Of a stretch of 64,000 nt of DNA, positions 44,412 to 53,475 are shown piece by piece. The DNA is from Pseudomonas sp. Root562. Lineage in GTDB: Bacteria; Pseudomonadota; Gammaproteobacteria; Pseudomonadales; Pseudomonadaceae. The stretch is from contig NZ_LMGK01000023.1 in assembly GCF_001427125.1 (NCBI RefSeq), positions 124,220-188,219 of the forward strand. The letters run 5' to 3'. The position numbers and the translations under genes were made by a program. The notes under the pieces were generated by a model, which saw nothing but the letters and a program-made list of their open reading frames with translations, was not told where the DNA came from and did not search any database. Position 1 is the stretch's first letter. The number at the start of each line of letters is the position of its first letter.

Positions 44412-46497
44412 CATTTCTTTTTTGAATGCCTATTTGGTACATCCTAAAGACGCTTTTAGAAAGGCAAGATGGCTGCTTTCTGATTTCGATGAATCGGTGT
44501 GGTTGTACAGCCTCGACTTTAAAAAACCCAAGAAAATCGATTGGGCTGTAAAACTTTCAGACGGCATTCTACTAACTTCTGCAGCCAACAAAAGCTTATT
44601 AGATGGTTTGAAATATTTTTTGATCGTATCGACGCGAAATCAGGCTGACTACAGTAGCGAGACGAATGCAATGCAAGGCCAACAACGCAAGCGTTTCGCT
44701 ATCGCCGGACAATTGATTGACCTCCTGCTCTTAAACTCCGACCGATATCAACTCGCAAAGTATGGGCTTGGCGGACTAACGCTGGGCAACCTTAAAGAAA
44801 TATTGGAAACAGTAGCCTCTGATACCGTTGTGTCTGAGTCGATATATAATTGGCCTACAAAATTACGCTCATTTTGCTTGGACTTGCTTAATCGAACCGA
44901 CCCGCAGCTAGTTGATTCTATATTGGCATCAAACCCAGCGATCGCAACTAATTCTTATGGCGATGATGAAGACGACGAGAACGGGAAAGGGCTTGGTGTA
45001 TCGCCGATTATTGCGCCTAGGATTAGGGCGGCGCTTTATGCAAATAAACTGTACATTAGAAATCAAAATCATGGCTGGGCGCCTGACTCCATCGCCATTT
45101 CAAAAATAGTGTATTCGGAGTGCTTGTGGGGAGGCGTACAGGCAAAACCTACATTCAGCATATTATGCTACCGAGATGAGTATAGCCCCTTCGATCGTGA
45201 GTATGACGGAGTTCGAGTAACAACTGGCCAAAGAGGCCGTTTACCGCCTCATATGTATACCGACTTTCGGACGACCCTTTACAACTTAGGTGTATTACAT
45301 GAAATTGGATTACCTGCACCTGCTATTGAGGATCTTATAGCGGCTGAAAAATACGAAGTAGAACTAGCGTCTCAAGGCAAGCATCGAACACTTCCTTCAC
45401 CGATGATTTTCAAGTGCCTCAGACAAGCAATTGAATTTCATTTAAGCATTGGGACAGAGATCGTCAATGGATTCTGCCGGCTTGTCTTGCACTGCAGGAA
45501 ACACAGCATTTCTGCAGCGAACCTGCAAGAAGAAGAACTTGTAAAAATCATAGGGGAAAAGCTGTACAACTTAGGAGTTCGCGAATACGGATTATCCGCT
45601 CATGTCGTCGCTGGAAAACGGAGACTAAACAAAGGTGAGAAAGCACGCTATTACAACTGGCTACGAAACAATAGAGGACTTACAGAGCTACTTCGAATTT
45701 ATATCGGCTCTGTCCAATTCGCTGTAGGGATAATGATGGCACGAAGAGTTACGGAACTCTGCAACATCATGGCGGATACTTGCCTGGATGATACTGAACA
45801 ATGGCTTATATTTTCTAATGCAAAAAGCACACGCAACCTATTTGGAATTCGTAGAAGAATTGCCAGGCCAATAGAACCTATAACCGTCGACATGATTAAG
45901 AATCTTATCCGAATGCAGAAAATACTCGTACGGATAGGATACTTAAACAAAACCATGACTCTGTTCGCATCACCTCACCTTAAAGGTTTACCAGAGTTCG
46001 TTGAGTCAGACAAAACAACGTATAACCGCAACCTTAATTTTTTCTGTGACTATTTTGAAACCCCGATTAACGACTTAAACCAACGCTACTACGTTCGACA
46101 ACACCAACTTAGACGCTTTTTCGCTATGCTATTTTTCTACTGCGGCAGCTTCGGAACTTTAGACACTCTGCAATGGATGCTCGGACATAATGATCCATCT
46201 CATGTTTGGCATTATATTACTGAGTCTACCGACGGAGTTGTCCTTCAAGGCGCTAAAGCTCACTACGTAGCCGAAATGATACATCAAGGCGGGGCTGAAG
46301 ACTTCCACGACCTGTCCGAGTTACTTAAATCGAGATATGGAAGCTCTGACTTTTGCTTAATCGATACAAATGATTTAGAAGATCGAATTCAAGAACTAAT
46401 GAGTGAGGGAATTGTAGAGATTGAACCTGAATTTTTTACAGACGAGACCGGAAAACACTTTCATGTAGTTGCCAAACTCAAAGTATTGAGAACTTAA
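44395..46497 (+). CDS. Tyrosine recombinase 2, GmtZ-like integrase
   Basis: A 700-residue protein. The catalytic Arg is in GIMMARRVTELCN (near residue 450). HQLRRFFAMLF supplies the HxxR box (near 569), and LQWMLGHNDPSHVWHYI supplies GH and the candidate Tyr (near 606). The full R-H-R-H-Y set is thus present, indicating an active enzyme. The ATG at 44395 has GGAAG upstream; an ATG at 44362 is possible. It overlaps the preceding gene's end and is two bases from the next gene. Size and position suggest GmtZ; other three-recombinase families such as Tn554 are alternatives. Confidence 0.7.
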   Translation: MNLPPDISFLNAYLVHPKDAFRKARWLLSDFDESVWLYSLDFKKPKKIDWAVKLSDGILLTSAANKSLLDGLKYFLIVSTRNQADYSSETNAMQGQQRKRFAIAGQLIDLLLLNSDRYQLAKYGLGGLTLGNLKEILETVASDTVVSESIYNWPTKLRSFCLDLLNRTDPQLVDSILASNPAIATNSYGDDEDDENGKGLGVSPIIAPRIRAALYANKLYIRNQNHGWAPDSIAISKIVYSECLWGGVQAKPTFSILCYRDEYSPFDREYDGVRVTTGQRGRLPPHMYTDFRTTLYNLGVLHEIGLPAPAIEDLIAAEKYEVELASQGKHRTLPSPMIFKCLRQAIEFHLSIGTEIVNGFCRLVLHCRKHSISAANLQEEELVKIIGEKLYNLGVREYGLSAHVVAGKRRLNKGEKARYYNWLRNNRGLTELLRIYIGSVQFAVGIMMARRVTELCNIMADTCLDDTEQWLIFSNAKSTRNLFGIRRRIARPIEPITVDMIKNLIRMQKILVRIGYLNKTMTLFASPHLKGLPEFVESDKTTYNRNLNFFCDYFETPINDLNQRYYVRQHQLRRFFAMLFFYCGSFGTLDTLQWMLGHNDPSHVWHYITESTDGVVLQGAKAHYVAEMIHQGGAEDFHDLSELLKSRYGSSDFCLIDTNDLEDRIQELMSEGIVEIEPEFFTDETGKHFHVVAKLKVLRT

Positions 46498-46499
46498 AC

Positions 46500-47138
46500 A
46501 TGCCTACGTCACGACACGAGAATATCCGATCAAGCATAGTTGAGTTGCGAACTCTATTGCTAGACCTCATAAAGCAACCTCAGTTAGCCAGCACTCGTGA
46601 AATACTAAGAACAGCGATCAAAAGCCAGGGCGCCTTAGCCGCATCAGAACTATCTATTGATAAAAAAGACGGCGGCATCATACATAAGCCATCAATGAGC
46701 CTTAACACACTAAAATCATATGCAGATATAACCATAAGCGGGGGATTCAAAGAGCTTGACCACTTAAGAAAGAAAGCTCTTGATTCAATTACCACATTTC
46801 AAAGCAAAAACCTGCGTGCAACCAAACGCACAAAATCAGGACTAAACATACGCTTTAAGGAACTCGAAGCTGAATTAGAAGCTCAACGACAAATCAATTA
46901 CATACTATTACAAGCTATCTCGACAGCAATGAATGGATTTAAAACCATAAGAGATGCACCGGATTCAGCTATTCGCGAGAAAAGAACTGATGACTCTCTG
47001 AAGACCCTCCGAGCCATTATAAGCATGAAACCATCCTTTATTCGAGACATGGAAAACTTTGAAAAAAACGAGCCAATTGGCTTTTCTACTGTGACCAACA
47101 TCAACTTGTATAGAAAGGAGGAACCTAATCGTGAGTGA
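46500..47138 (+). CDS. Small coiled-coil protein, GmtX-like
   Basis: A 212-residue, Lys/Glu-rich protein. Residues about 95-140 contain a likely coiled coil (NIRFKELEAELEAQRQINYI). There are no catalytic motifs. Recombinase-associated small proteins of this kind (TnpC in Tn554, GmtX in gamma-mobile-trio islands) occupy the same place between integrases, and an accessory DNA-binding or assembly role is inferred. It starts two bases after the upstream stop and overlaps the next gene by eight bases. Confidence 0.6.
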   Translation: MPTSRHENIRSSIVELRTLLLDLIKQPQLASTREILRTAIKSQGALAASELSIDKKDGGIIHKPSMSLNTLKSYADITISGGFKELDHLRKKALDSITTFQSKNLRATKRTKSGLNIRFKELEAELEAQRQINYILLQAISTAMNGFKTIRDAPDSAIREKRTDDSLKTLRAIISMKPSFIRDMENFEKNEPIGFSTVTNINLYRKEEPNRE

Positions 47139-48570
47139 CAGCTACCAGAGAGCACTGTTTAGCACATTGGGGAACTTCGAAGTCTTCAATTACTTCTCCG
47201 TCGACAAGCTTACTACCCGCGACGCAAGCAAAATACCTTTTATGATCTGGCCTAATGGGGAGCCCTGTCTAATAGCCAACCTTTATATGCTTTCACTTCT
47301 TGATCGTAAAGGCCGCAGCGGGCGAAACGGTCTGTCACGAAGGGGCTCAAAGGGTGGAACTTTTGGTGTTTACGCATCACAAATTTCGCAATTAATTAGA
47401 TTTTGTTATGATAATGACATTTCTCCATTCACCCTCAATGATTCTCTTTTTTGTTCCTTCATAGAAAATCTTCGGAAAGAAAATAGTAAATTTAATCCAT
47501 CTCAACCAAAGAAGACAGAAACATCCTTATTGGCTATAGGAAAAATCTGCCTTGATTTTTTAAGTTTTGTAGGCAGGATTCATGGGGACAACAACTTCGT
47601 ATCCTCAGAAGGTGTGATTCGTGCGGTGGAACTGACATACACAATAACAACAAGATCTGGAAGAAAAATAAACAGAAGCTATCTACATCATCATTCTCTA
47701 GGGCAAGAAGTCCGAATCCACCGACGAGACCCTATCACATCAAGTCAAATTCAAAAACTTAAAGAGGCCGCGTATACGATTGAGTCATCCAGCTTTATCA
47801 AGCATCGCAGACGCTGCATGCTTGACTTGCTGGAATACACGGGGGCACGCAGAGGGGAAGTTGCCAATATAACTGTAGACGACATACTTGCCGCCTATGA
47901 CATGGAGCACCCCTCACTCCGAATGGAAACATTTAAACAAGGCCATGACGCCGTACGCTATATCCCTGTTACTAAAATGCTTTTGCACGATATCAAAACT
48001 TTTGTTGAGACTTCACGCCGTAAAAACATGAAATCAACCTCCGGCTTTAGATCGGGACCAGATCACCGGTTCTTGTTTACATCAGAGCGCACGGGGAAAA
48101 AACTAAGTAGCGAGACCATTACCAATGAGATATCGAAACTCCGAATCCATGCAAATATCAATGAGCAAGTGTGCGCACACATGTTTCGTCACGCATTTAT
48201 TACTAACCTATTTGTATTACTCATCAGGCGCCACCACATGGCAAACGAAGATGACTTTCGCCGCGCCTTACTCGATAGTCACACATTCATGGCAGAAGTT
48301 ATGCAGTGGACTGGGCATTTGGATGAGCGATCGCTAGAGACTTATATAAATCTGGCCTTCGCTTCAGTTGCAAATTACGCAGAAACAATCAGCTCAGTTC
48401 ATATGATTAGAGCAATACAAACATTTGATAACAAGCATGAAGAACTCATGTATCAACTTGAAGCTGGCCTGCCAATTTCAGATTATAAGAAACACGTAGC
48501 AACACTGATAGAACTAAGAAATAAAGATTTCGAGATCGCGCGGAATCGTGAAGCCATTGTCGCAGCCTGA
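47131..48570 (+). CDS. Tyrosine recombinase 3, GmtY-like
   Basis: A 479-residue phage-integrase-family protein. All catalytic residues are visible: Arg241 in YTGARRGEVANI, His350 and Arg353 in CAHMFRHAFITN, His396 in MQWTGHLDERS and Tyr405 in LETYINLAF. The N-terminal 200 residues would be the core-binding domain. GTG at 47131 follows an excellent AGGAGG and overlaps the stop of the small coiled-coil gene. This is the last gene of the cassette; cargo genes begin on the opposite strand about 150 bases later. Confidence 0.8.
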   Translation: MSDSYQRALFSTLGNFEVFNYFSVDKLTTRDASKIPFMIWPNGEPCLIANLYMLSLLDRKGRSGRNGLSRRGSKGGTFGVYASQISQLIRFCYDNDISPFTLNDSLFCSFIENLRKENSKFNPSQPKKTETSLLAIGKICLDFLSFVGRIHGDNNFVSSEGVIRAVELTYTITTRSGRKINRSYLHHHSLGQEVRIHRRDPITSSQIQKLKEAAYTIESSSFIKHRRRCMLDLLEYTGARRGEVANITVDDILAAYDMEHPSLRMETFKQGHDAVRYIPVTKMLLHDIKTFVETSRRKNMKSTSGFRSGPDHRFLFTSERTGKKLSSETITNEISKLRIHANINEQVCAHMFRHAFITNLFVLLIRRHHMANEDDFRRALLDSHTFMAEVMQWTGHLDERSLETYINLAFASVANYAETISSVHMIRAIQTFDNKHEELMYQLEAGLPISDYKKHVATLIELRNKDFEIARNREAIVAA

Positions 48571-48722
48571 CTCAACTGGAGCCTTGGTAGCAGCGACAAA
48601 GATTACGTCTATAAATGGTGGAACGCGCTTAGCTTTTTTGGCTCATCGTTCATACCTGATGAAAGCCCTCCTCCACCGCTCGAAGCAAAACTAACGCCGC
48701 ATGAGCTTGAGCGACCGAACTT

Positions 48723-49630
48723 CTACTTTTTTCTCAGCATCAGCTGAATCATGGCGAACAGGCGGTGGAACAGGTAGTCGACCTGATCCATATCGATCAC
48801 CGCCACCTGGCTGATTTCCGAATGCCGAATCAGGTGACTGTTTCCAATGGAAAGTTCAGTTCTGTCGCTTCTGTCTCCATTCTCTCCCGCAGCGACGGCA
48901 CGGAAGTCACCGCGTCGAGGATGATCTTGACGGAGCGCTTCTTGTCGGTCGGGTCAGCCATTGATTTGAGTCGCTCCCATGCGTCCCACAACCGCTCCAG
49001 CGCTTCACGACGCACCAATGGATTGCGGTCCGAAAACTTGGCCCGGCACTCGTCGAGCATATTGTCGAGCGTGCGATCCCCGGTATTGAAGAGTGTTCGC
49101 TTCAGTTCTTCGCCAAGCACCGGCGGGAGCACTCGTTCAATTCGGCCATTGGGCAGCATCTCGAACGCAACCCCGTTGCGCGCGAATATGCGATTGACGG
49201 TCACGCGGAAGTCTTCCTGCCCCGCCTCCTGGTCGAAGGTCAGGTGGTGATGACTGAAGTAGTCGTGATACTTCCCTGAGATCGGTTTTGCCACTGACGC
49301 GTGAACGAACTCGATGAAGTCCAAGACGAGCAAGGTGTCCGGCGCGAACGGCTGGCGCTTGGCAAAGTAGCCCTCCCCATCAATGGAGACGGTTTCCAAC
49401 GGCCAAGCCAGGCCCAGCATTTCTACGCTTACCGAAGCCGCCAAGGCGTCCGCATCGCCGCCGCAAGTTGCCTGTCCGTCCGGGCAGCGTTCGGGGAAAC
49501 GCAGGCCGAATGCGCCGCTATTAATCAACCCCTGCACCGTTGCCACCAGGCCCGCCCAGACCGTGGGCGAAATCACCTGCTCGGTGCGTGCGCGCGGACC
49601 ATTCTGACGATCGCTGAAGTAGTCGCTCAT
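48723..49630 (-). pseudogene. AbiJ/HEPN-like defence gene, frameshifted near its 3' end
   Basis: An intact first part (about 266 residues) opens MSDYFSDRQNGPRARTEQVI and has GYFAKRQPFAPDTLLVLDFI and ALERLWDAWERLK, resembling proteins with an AbiJ N-terminal domain and HEPN-like C-terminus. Near 48849-48853 the frame breaks and ends at 48830. Reading resumes in another frame with IGNSHLIRHSEISQV and YLFHRLFAMIQLMLRKK, ending at 48723, which is what homologous proteins carry. A one-base deletion (or a two-base insertion) accounts for it. The ATG at 49630 has GGAG upstream. It follows the caspase-helicase gene by 85 bases and probably belongs to the same defence unit. It could be inactive or a sequence error. 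Confidence 0.65.
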
Positions 49631-49715
49631 CACGTTGACTCCGTTCGCGGCCACGACGCGATGGTGGCGACGTGTCTATCCAAAATATTCATTCCCCTGC
49701 GCAGTACCATGGTGT

Positions 49716-52715
49716 TCATGCTTGTGGCCTCAATATCGGCGCGCTAATTGGACCAATGCATGCCTCTAGCCGCTCTCCGCTCAAGTCGTTAACGGCTTCC
49801 GGCGTCAAGCATCCGGCGTTGAAGAGCCCGAGGTACTGCCCCCTAGTCAGAGCAATCGGCAAGTTTGTGAGCGGCAACGCACCGGCCGGAAGGCCGAATT
49901 CGAGCCGCTGCAGGACTTCGTCGAGTCCCGCCAAGAACGTGGGTTGGTCCGGGAAGAGTGCCGACAGGATTTGGTGCGTCGAGCGCAGGTGAAAGCGGGT
50001 TGCGTCGGCGATACCGATGATGTTCCCGTATCCGACGGCGCCTCCGAAGGGCGTGGTCGAGAACCGCCTCTCCAACACATCGACGGGGGTGCCCTCGATC
50101 CAGTCGTACAAGAGCGCCGCGCGCTTGCATCGGCACCAGAACTCAATCTCGTCCCGGCAATATCGCTGCAGTGCCTGCGTCATCGCATGCCCATAACGCT
50201 GCGCCACATCATTGGAGCGCACGCTCTCCGACCTACCCCGCTTCATGACCGGTGTGTAGATCGCATCCATCTCGTCGAGGACCTGCACCATCGCCAGCAC
50301 CTGGGTGGGCGACGTCTGTGCGGCGTCGAGTTGTTTCATCAACTCGACCAGCCGCAGGCTCGACTCAAACGACAAGGACGAAGCGCCGCAGGCGCGTCCG
50401 AGCAAGGTAAGGTGGATCAACTCGCCCTCGCGCTCGGCCAGCCCGGCCTGCAACAGGCGCTCGACCAAAGCGGTGACTTCCTGCTCCACCATCGCGATCC
50501 ATTGAGGATTCGCACGTGAAGCAGAGTAGCCACCGAACGTATTGACCAACAGGCCAGGAATTTCGGTGGCACGCACGCCCCGAACTTGGCTAAGCAAGCG
50601 CAGCGTCCAGGTTGGTAGGTCGCGCTGCTGGAAGGATGACTTCACATCTTCCGGCACGCCGAGTACGTATTTCTGGAATAGCTGCGCGCGCGCCATCGGC
50701 GTGTCGGCGAGGATGATGGCCTTACCGGTCTCGTTGTATCCGAGCCGTCCCGCCCGCCCCGCCATGTTCTTGTACTCCGCGACGGTGAATGGCCGGCCGT
50801 CCTCACCGACGAATTCGTTCTCCGCGAGGATCACCGTTGATGCCGGAGTGTTGATGCCGGCAGCCAGCGTCGTCGTGGCCACCAGCGCATGGATGCCGCC
50901 GCCTGCATCGCGAAACCCCTTCTCGACGGCTTCGCGCTCCGCACGCAAGAGATTGGTGTTGTGGAATGCAGTACCGCCAGCGAGGCACTCCCGCAGATCC
51001 TGCGAGGCGCCAGTCAAATCCTGAGTCGGCAGCACGGCCAGAACGGTAGTCGCGGGACCGAGTGCCAATTCCTTGGACAAGTATTTGGCGCAGCCCTGTG
51101 CCGGACCACGCATGTTGCGGAAGACCAGCAACTTTTCGCCCTGTGCGACCAGTTGCTGGACCAGCGGCACGATCACGTCCTGCGAGCTGGGCTTTTCGCG
51201 ACGCTGCACGATGCGATGCGCTGGCAACAGGGCTTCGGTCTTGGTGGTGCCGTCCGCATCGACGAACTGGAACGTCCCGCGTCGATCAAGCACGCCCTCG
51301 ACCAGGGGCACAGGCCGCTCGCGGGACATCAGCAAGGGCAGGTCGAGCCAGCGATCGAAGCTGTTGAGGTTGCCAATCACCGCCGACAAGATCAAAAGTT
51401 GCGGTTCGATGCCACGCTGGCGTGCTCGTAGCAGGAGCGCGAAGATCAGCTCGACCGTAACACCTCGATTCGGGTCCGTGATGAACTGCCCCTCGTCAAG
51501 TACGACGAGGCCGAGCTGGTTGAGCAGGCGCGGCGATCCGAGCGCCAGATTGAGAAAGGTTTCATAGGTGAAGAACCCCAGGTCATAGCGGCCGCCCAAC
51601 ACGGGACCGATGCCGTCCGTTGCATCACCGCTGCACCGAACGACGCGCAGCCCCGCGGGTCCGTATCGCTCACTGAACTCCTCAAACTTCTCGTTGACCA
51701 GCGCCCGATACGGCAGCAGAAACGCCGCTTTCTTGCCGGCTATGACTGCCTGAATCGCAGAGAGTTCGCCGATCATGGTCTTACCCGAACTGGTCGGCGC
51801 GACCACCAGCAGCGATCTGCCGGCCAGTACGCCGTGTTCGTTGACTGCCTTAAGTTGCAGTGCGTTGAGGCCTCGCGGGAAGTCAGTTGTCCACTGATCG
51901 ACGATTTCCGGCGGAAAGCCGTGCGCGGAAAATTCCGCAAACGACCCCGACATTTGCTGGACCGCTCTGGCCGGGAACGCAGCGGCGTAGTTGTCACCGC
52001 GCTTGAGAGCCGGAAACACGAGGCCACCCTGGACGTTGCCCAGAAATACAGGCGTCTGTGTCACGCTGATGCGCTCGGCCTCAACACGCGCCAGCCGGAT
52101 GATCTCTCCGGCGATTTCCGGAAAGCTGACCGAGTCGCCGACCGCACCAGTCAACGCTTCGATCACTGCATGCGTGAGCAATCCGTGTCCGGTGCCCGGC
52201 TGCTCCCAGGCGGATTCGTTGGTTGCACAGGCGGCAAGCAGAATGCGCCCCTCGCCGTAAATCCCAGTCAACGCAAATGCGCTTCGCGGCCGCGCTGCAG
52301 CCTCCAGCACGCGCGCAGGCGCCTGCCCGCTGAAGCAGCAGTCAAGCACGCACAGCACCGCACGCGCCTTCGTCGCCTTGAAGGCATCGGCCAAACCCGC
52401 CATCGACAGGCCTGTGCTGGAAAGATCGGATGCATTGGTATCGAACAGGACCAGGTTTCCATCGGGAGAACCGTGGCCAGCGAATGTGATGACGACCACG
52501 TCGTCCTGGCCCGCAGCCGACAGCGTTCCGAGGATGGCCTGCGACACCTCTGCATGCGTGGCGACCTCATCGACAAGCAGTCGGCCAGCCAGGCCTTCGA
52601 CGGTGTCGGTGAACAGCGCCCACAACGCCGTCGCATCGCGGCGGGCCCCGCCCAGCTCGGGGATTGTCGCGTCGAGGTGTTTGTTGATGCCCACAAAAAT
52701 AGCTTTGATCGCCAC
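49716..52715 (-). CDS. Caspase-type protease fused to Ski2-like helicase
   Basis: A 999-residue two-part protein. Residues about 1-240 are a caspase/peptidase C14 domain with His81 in TFAGHGSPDG and Cys127 in VLDCCFSGQ, both required residues. Residues about 280-750 are a Ski2-like superfamily 2 helicase: motif I APTSSGKT (306-313), motif II LDEGQF (407-411, DEGQ in place of DExH), motif III LSAV, motif V VATTTLAAGINTP and motif VI MAGRAGR (651-657). The remainder is helical and probably the Ski2-type C-terminal domain. GTG start at 52715, nine bases after a tiny ORF. The likely role is nucleic-acid sensing that triggers proteolysis, as an abortive defence system (inference). Confidence 0.85.
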   Translation of the reverse strand: MAIKAIFVGINKHLDATIPELGGARRDATALWALFTDTVEGLAGRLLVDEVATHAEVSQAILGTLSAAGQDDVVVITFAGHGSPDGNLVLFDTNASDLSSTGLSMAGLADAFKATKARAVLCVLDCCFSGQAPARVLEAAARPRSAFALTGIYGEGRILLAACATNESAWEQPGTGHGLLTHAVIEALTGAVGDSVSFPEIAGEIIRLARVEAERISVTQTPVFLGNVQGGLVFPALKRGDNYAAAFPARAVQQMSGSFAEFSAHGFPPEIVDQWTTDFPRGLNALQLKAVNEHGVLAGRSLLVVAPTSSGKTMIGELSAIQAVIAGKKAAFLLPYRALVNEKFEEFSERYGPAGLRVVRCSGDATDGIGPVLGGRYDLGFFTYETFLNLALGSPRLLNQLGLVVLDEGQFITDPNRGVTVELIFALLLRARQRGIEPQLLILSAVIGNLNSFDRWLDLPLLMSRERPVPLVEGVLDRRGTFQFVDADGTTKTEALLPAHRIVQRREKPSSQDVIVPLVQQLVAQGEKLLVFRNMRGPAQGCAKYLSKELALGPATTVLAVLPTQDLTGASQDLRECLAGGTAFHNTNLLRAEREAVEKGFRDAGGGIHALVATTTLAAGINTPASTVILAENEFVGEDGRPFTVAEYKNMAGRAGRLGYNETGKAIILADTPMARAQLFQKYVLGVPEDVKSSFQQRDLPTWTLRLLSQVRGVRATEIPGLLVNTFGGYSASRANPQWIAMVEQEVTALVERLLQAGLAEREGELIHLTLLGRACGASSLSFESSLRLVELMKQLDAAQTSPTQVLAMVQVLDEMDAIYTPVMKRGRSESVRSNDVAQRYGHAMTQALQRYCRDEIEFWCRCKRAALLYDWIEGTPVDVLERRFSTTPFGGAVGYGNIIGIADATRFHLRSTHQILSALFPDQPTFLAGLDEVLQRLEFGLPAGALPLTNLPIALTRGQYLGLFNAGCLTPEAVNDLSGERLEACIGPISAPILRPQA

Positions 52716-52724
52716 GCCGCCCCC

Positions 52725-52811
52725 CTATCCGATTCGCGCCAAGAGTTGTTCGATCACGTCGCTCGCTTCGCGCTGACGCAACACCCTGAGGAACGCCGAG
52801 AATACTCGCAT
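52725..52811 (-). CDS. Tiny ORF directly upstream of the caspase-helicase gene
   Basis: A 28-codon frame (MRVFSAFLRVLRQREASD at its start) stops nine bases before the caspase-helicase GTG. The frame stays open about 21 codons further upstream without an ATG. It is amphipathic. The close spacing suggests translational coupling, but it may also be the end of a decayed gene. No family recognised. Confidence 0.3.
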   Translation of the reverse strand: MRVFSAFLRVLRQREASDVIEQLLARIG

Positions 52812-52874
52812 CCGCCGATTTAATTGCGCCAACTCTCTCGATGAAACGAGGCAGATTTTCGGATGAACGTTCGC

Positions 52875-53055
52875 TTAGAGGCGGTGTCTCGCGATACGCT
52901 GTTCGGCAATTAAGCCAAGCATAGCGTCATTGAAGCAGCGAGACGCTTCATCTCCTTCATCGAGTGCCCGAGGCGGTTTTAGGTATACCGGTTATTACCT
53001 CCAGCCGGGCTCGGTAATAGTCGCACACCTTCGCGCGCATGGTTTCTGCAGACAT
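52875..53055 (-). pseudogene. Small gene upstream of the defence operon, frameshifted
   Basis: The ATG at 53055 has a strong AGGAG nine bases upstream. The frame MSAETMRAKVCDYYRARLEV ends early at 52957. If one A of a four-A run (52977-52980) is removed, the frame continues as PPRALDEGDEASRCFNDAML to a stop at 52875, giving a 59-residue protein. The good ribosome-binding site argues that this is or was a real gene heading the caspase-helicase operon. Function unknown. Confidence 0.5.
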
Positions 53056-53475
53056 GGCTATCACTCCTACTTCGCGTTTGTTGGGATGACTTTCATTAAC
53101 ACATGGCTCTTTGGCAGTGGGAAATAACCACGCCGGCCCTCGACGATGCATCAGAGGTTCATCAGGGCTTAAAGAGAGCTCTCATCGACAATCGCTATCA
53201 CATCCAGAAATCGATTCGCGCGCGCTGAACGCCTTTCAAGAAATTGGCGTGCTTCCCGTGTGATTCTTATGGCCATCAACGGCTTGATGAATTTCTTTTT
53301 CTTACGGTTGCTTTTCTGTTTTCGCACGATAGGTTTCTCGCATTGGTCGCAAGGCAGAATTTTGCTTCTACCCAAACGAGCTTTTGGAAACCGGCATTTG
53401 CGTACGCTATATCACTGAAAAGTGAAGCCGAAGCTGAGCTTTTCCAAGCACAGCTACGTTTGTGCAAACGTGAGT
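53056..53475. other. Gap between defence units, no convincing gene
   Basis: 420 bases. Two opposing open frames exist (53169-53375 minus, with a single CxxC motif and a Lys-rich stretch; 53244-53522 plus), but neither has a supported start or a recognised family. The promoter of the caspase-helicase operon should lie just upstream of 53070. Confidence 0.5.

Larger units (their letters stand above)
42025..48570 (+). mobile_element. Left end and recombinase module of a genomic island (gamma-mobile-trio-like)
   Basis: The junction with hrpB is at 42024/42025. The module contains four plus-strand genes with overlaps or a two-base gap: three large tyrosine recombinases and a small coiled-coil protein. 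It is clearly more AT-rich than the flanking chromosome. The arrangement (about 700-residue integrase, about 210-residue protein, about 480-residue recombinase) resembles GmtZ-GmtX-GmtY of gamma-mobile-trio islands, with an extra recombinase at the front. This assignment is from memory of the family, not from a search. The right end of the island was not found. Confidence 0.7.

Noticed and set aside
42114..48570. Tn554-type transposon or recombinase-in-trio element
   Set aside because: Kept as an alternative only. The protein sizes (765, 700, 212 and 479) and order do not match Tn554 (about 360, 630 and 125) or three similar-sized trio recombinases.
49716..52715. Hachiman system (HamA/HamB)
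   Set aside because: The helicase part is Ski2-like as in HamB, but the N-terminus is a caspase and the neighbouring protein does not look like HamA (DUF1837).
51834..52823. A 329-residue plus-strand frame opposite the caspase-helicase gene
   Set aside because: No family motifs, and it spans the opposite gene's start. The minus-strand reading has conserved catalytic residues.
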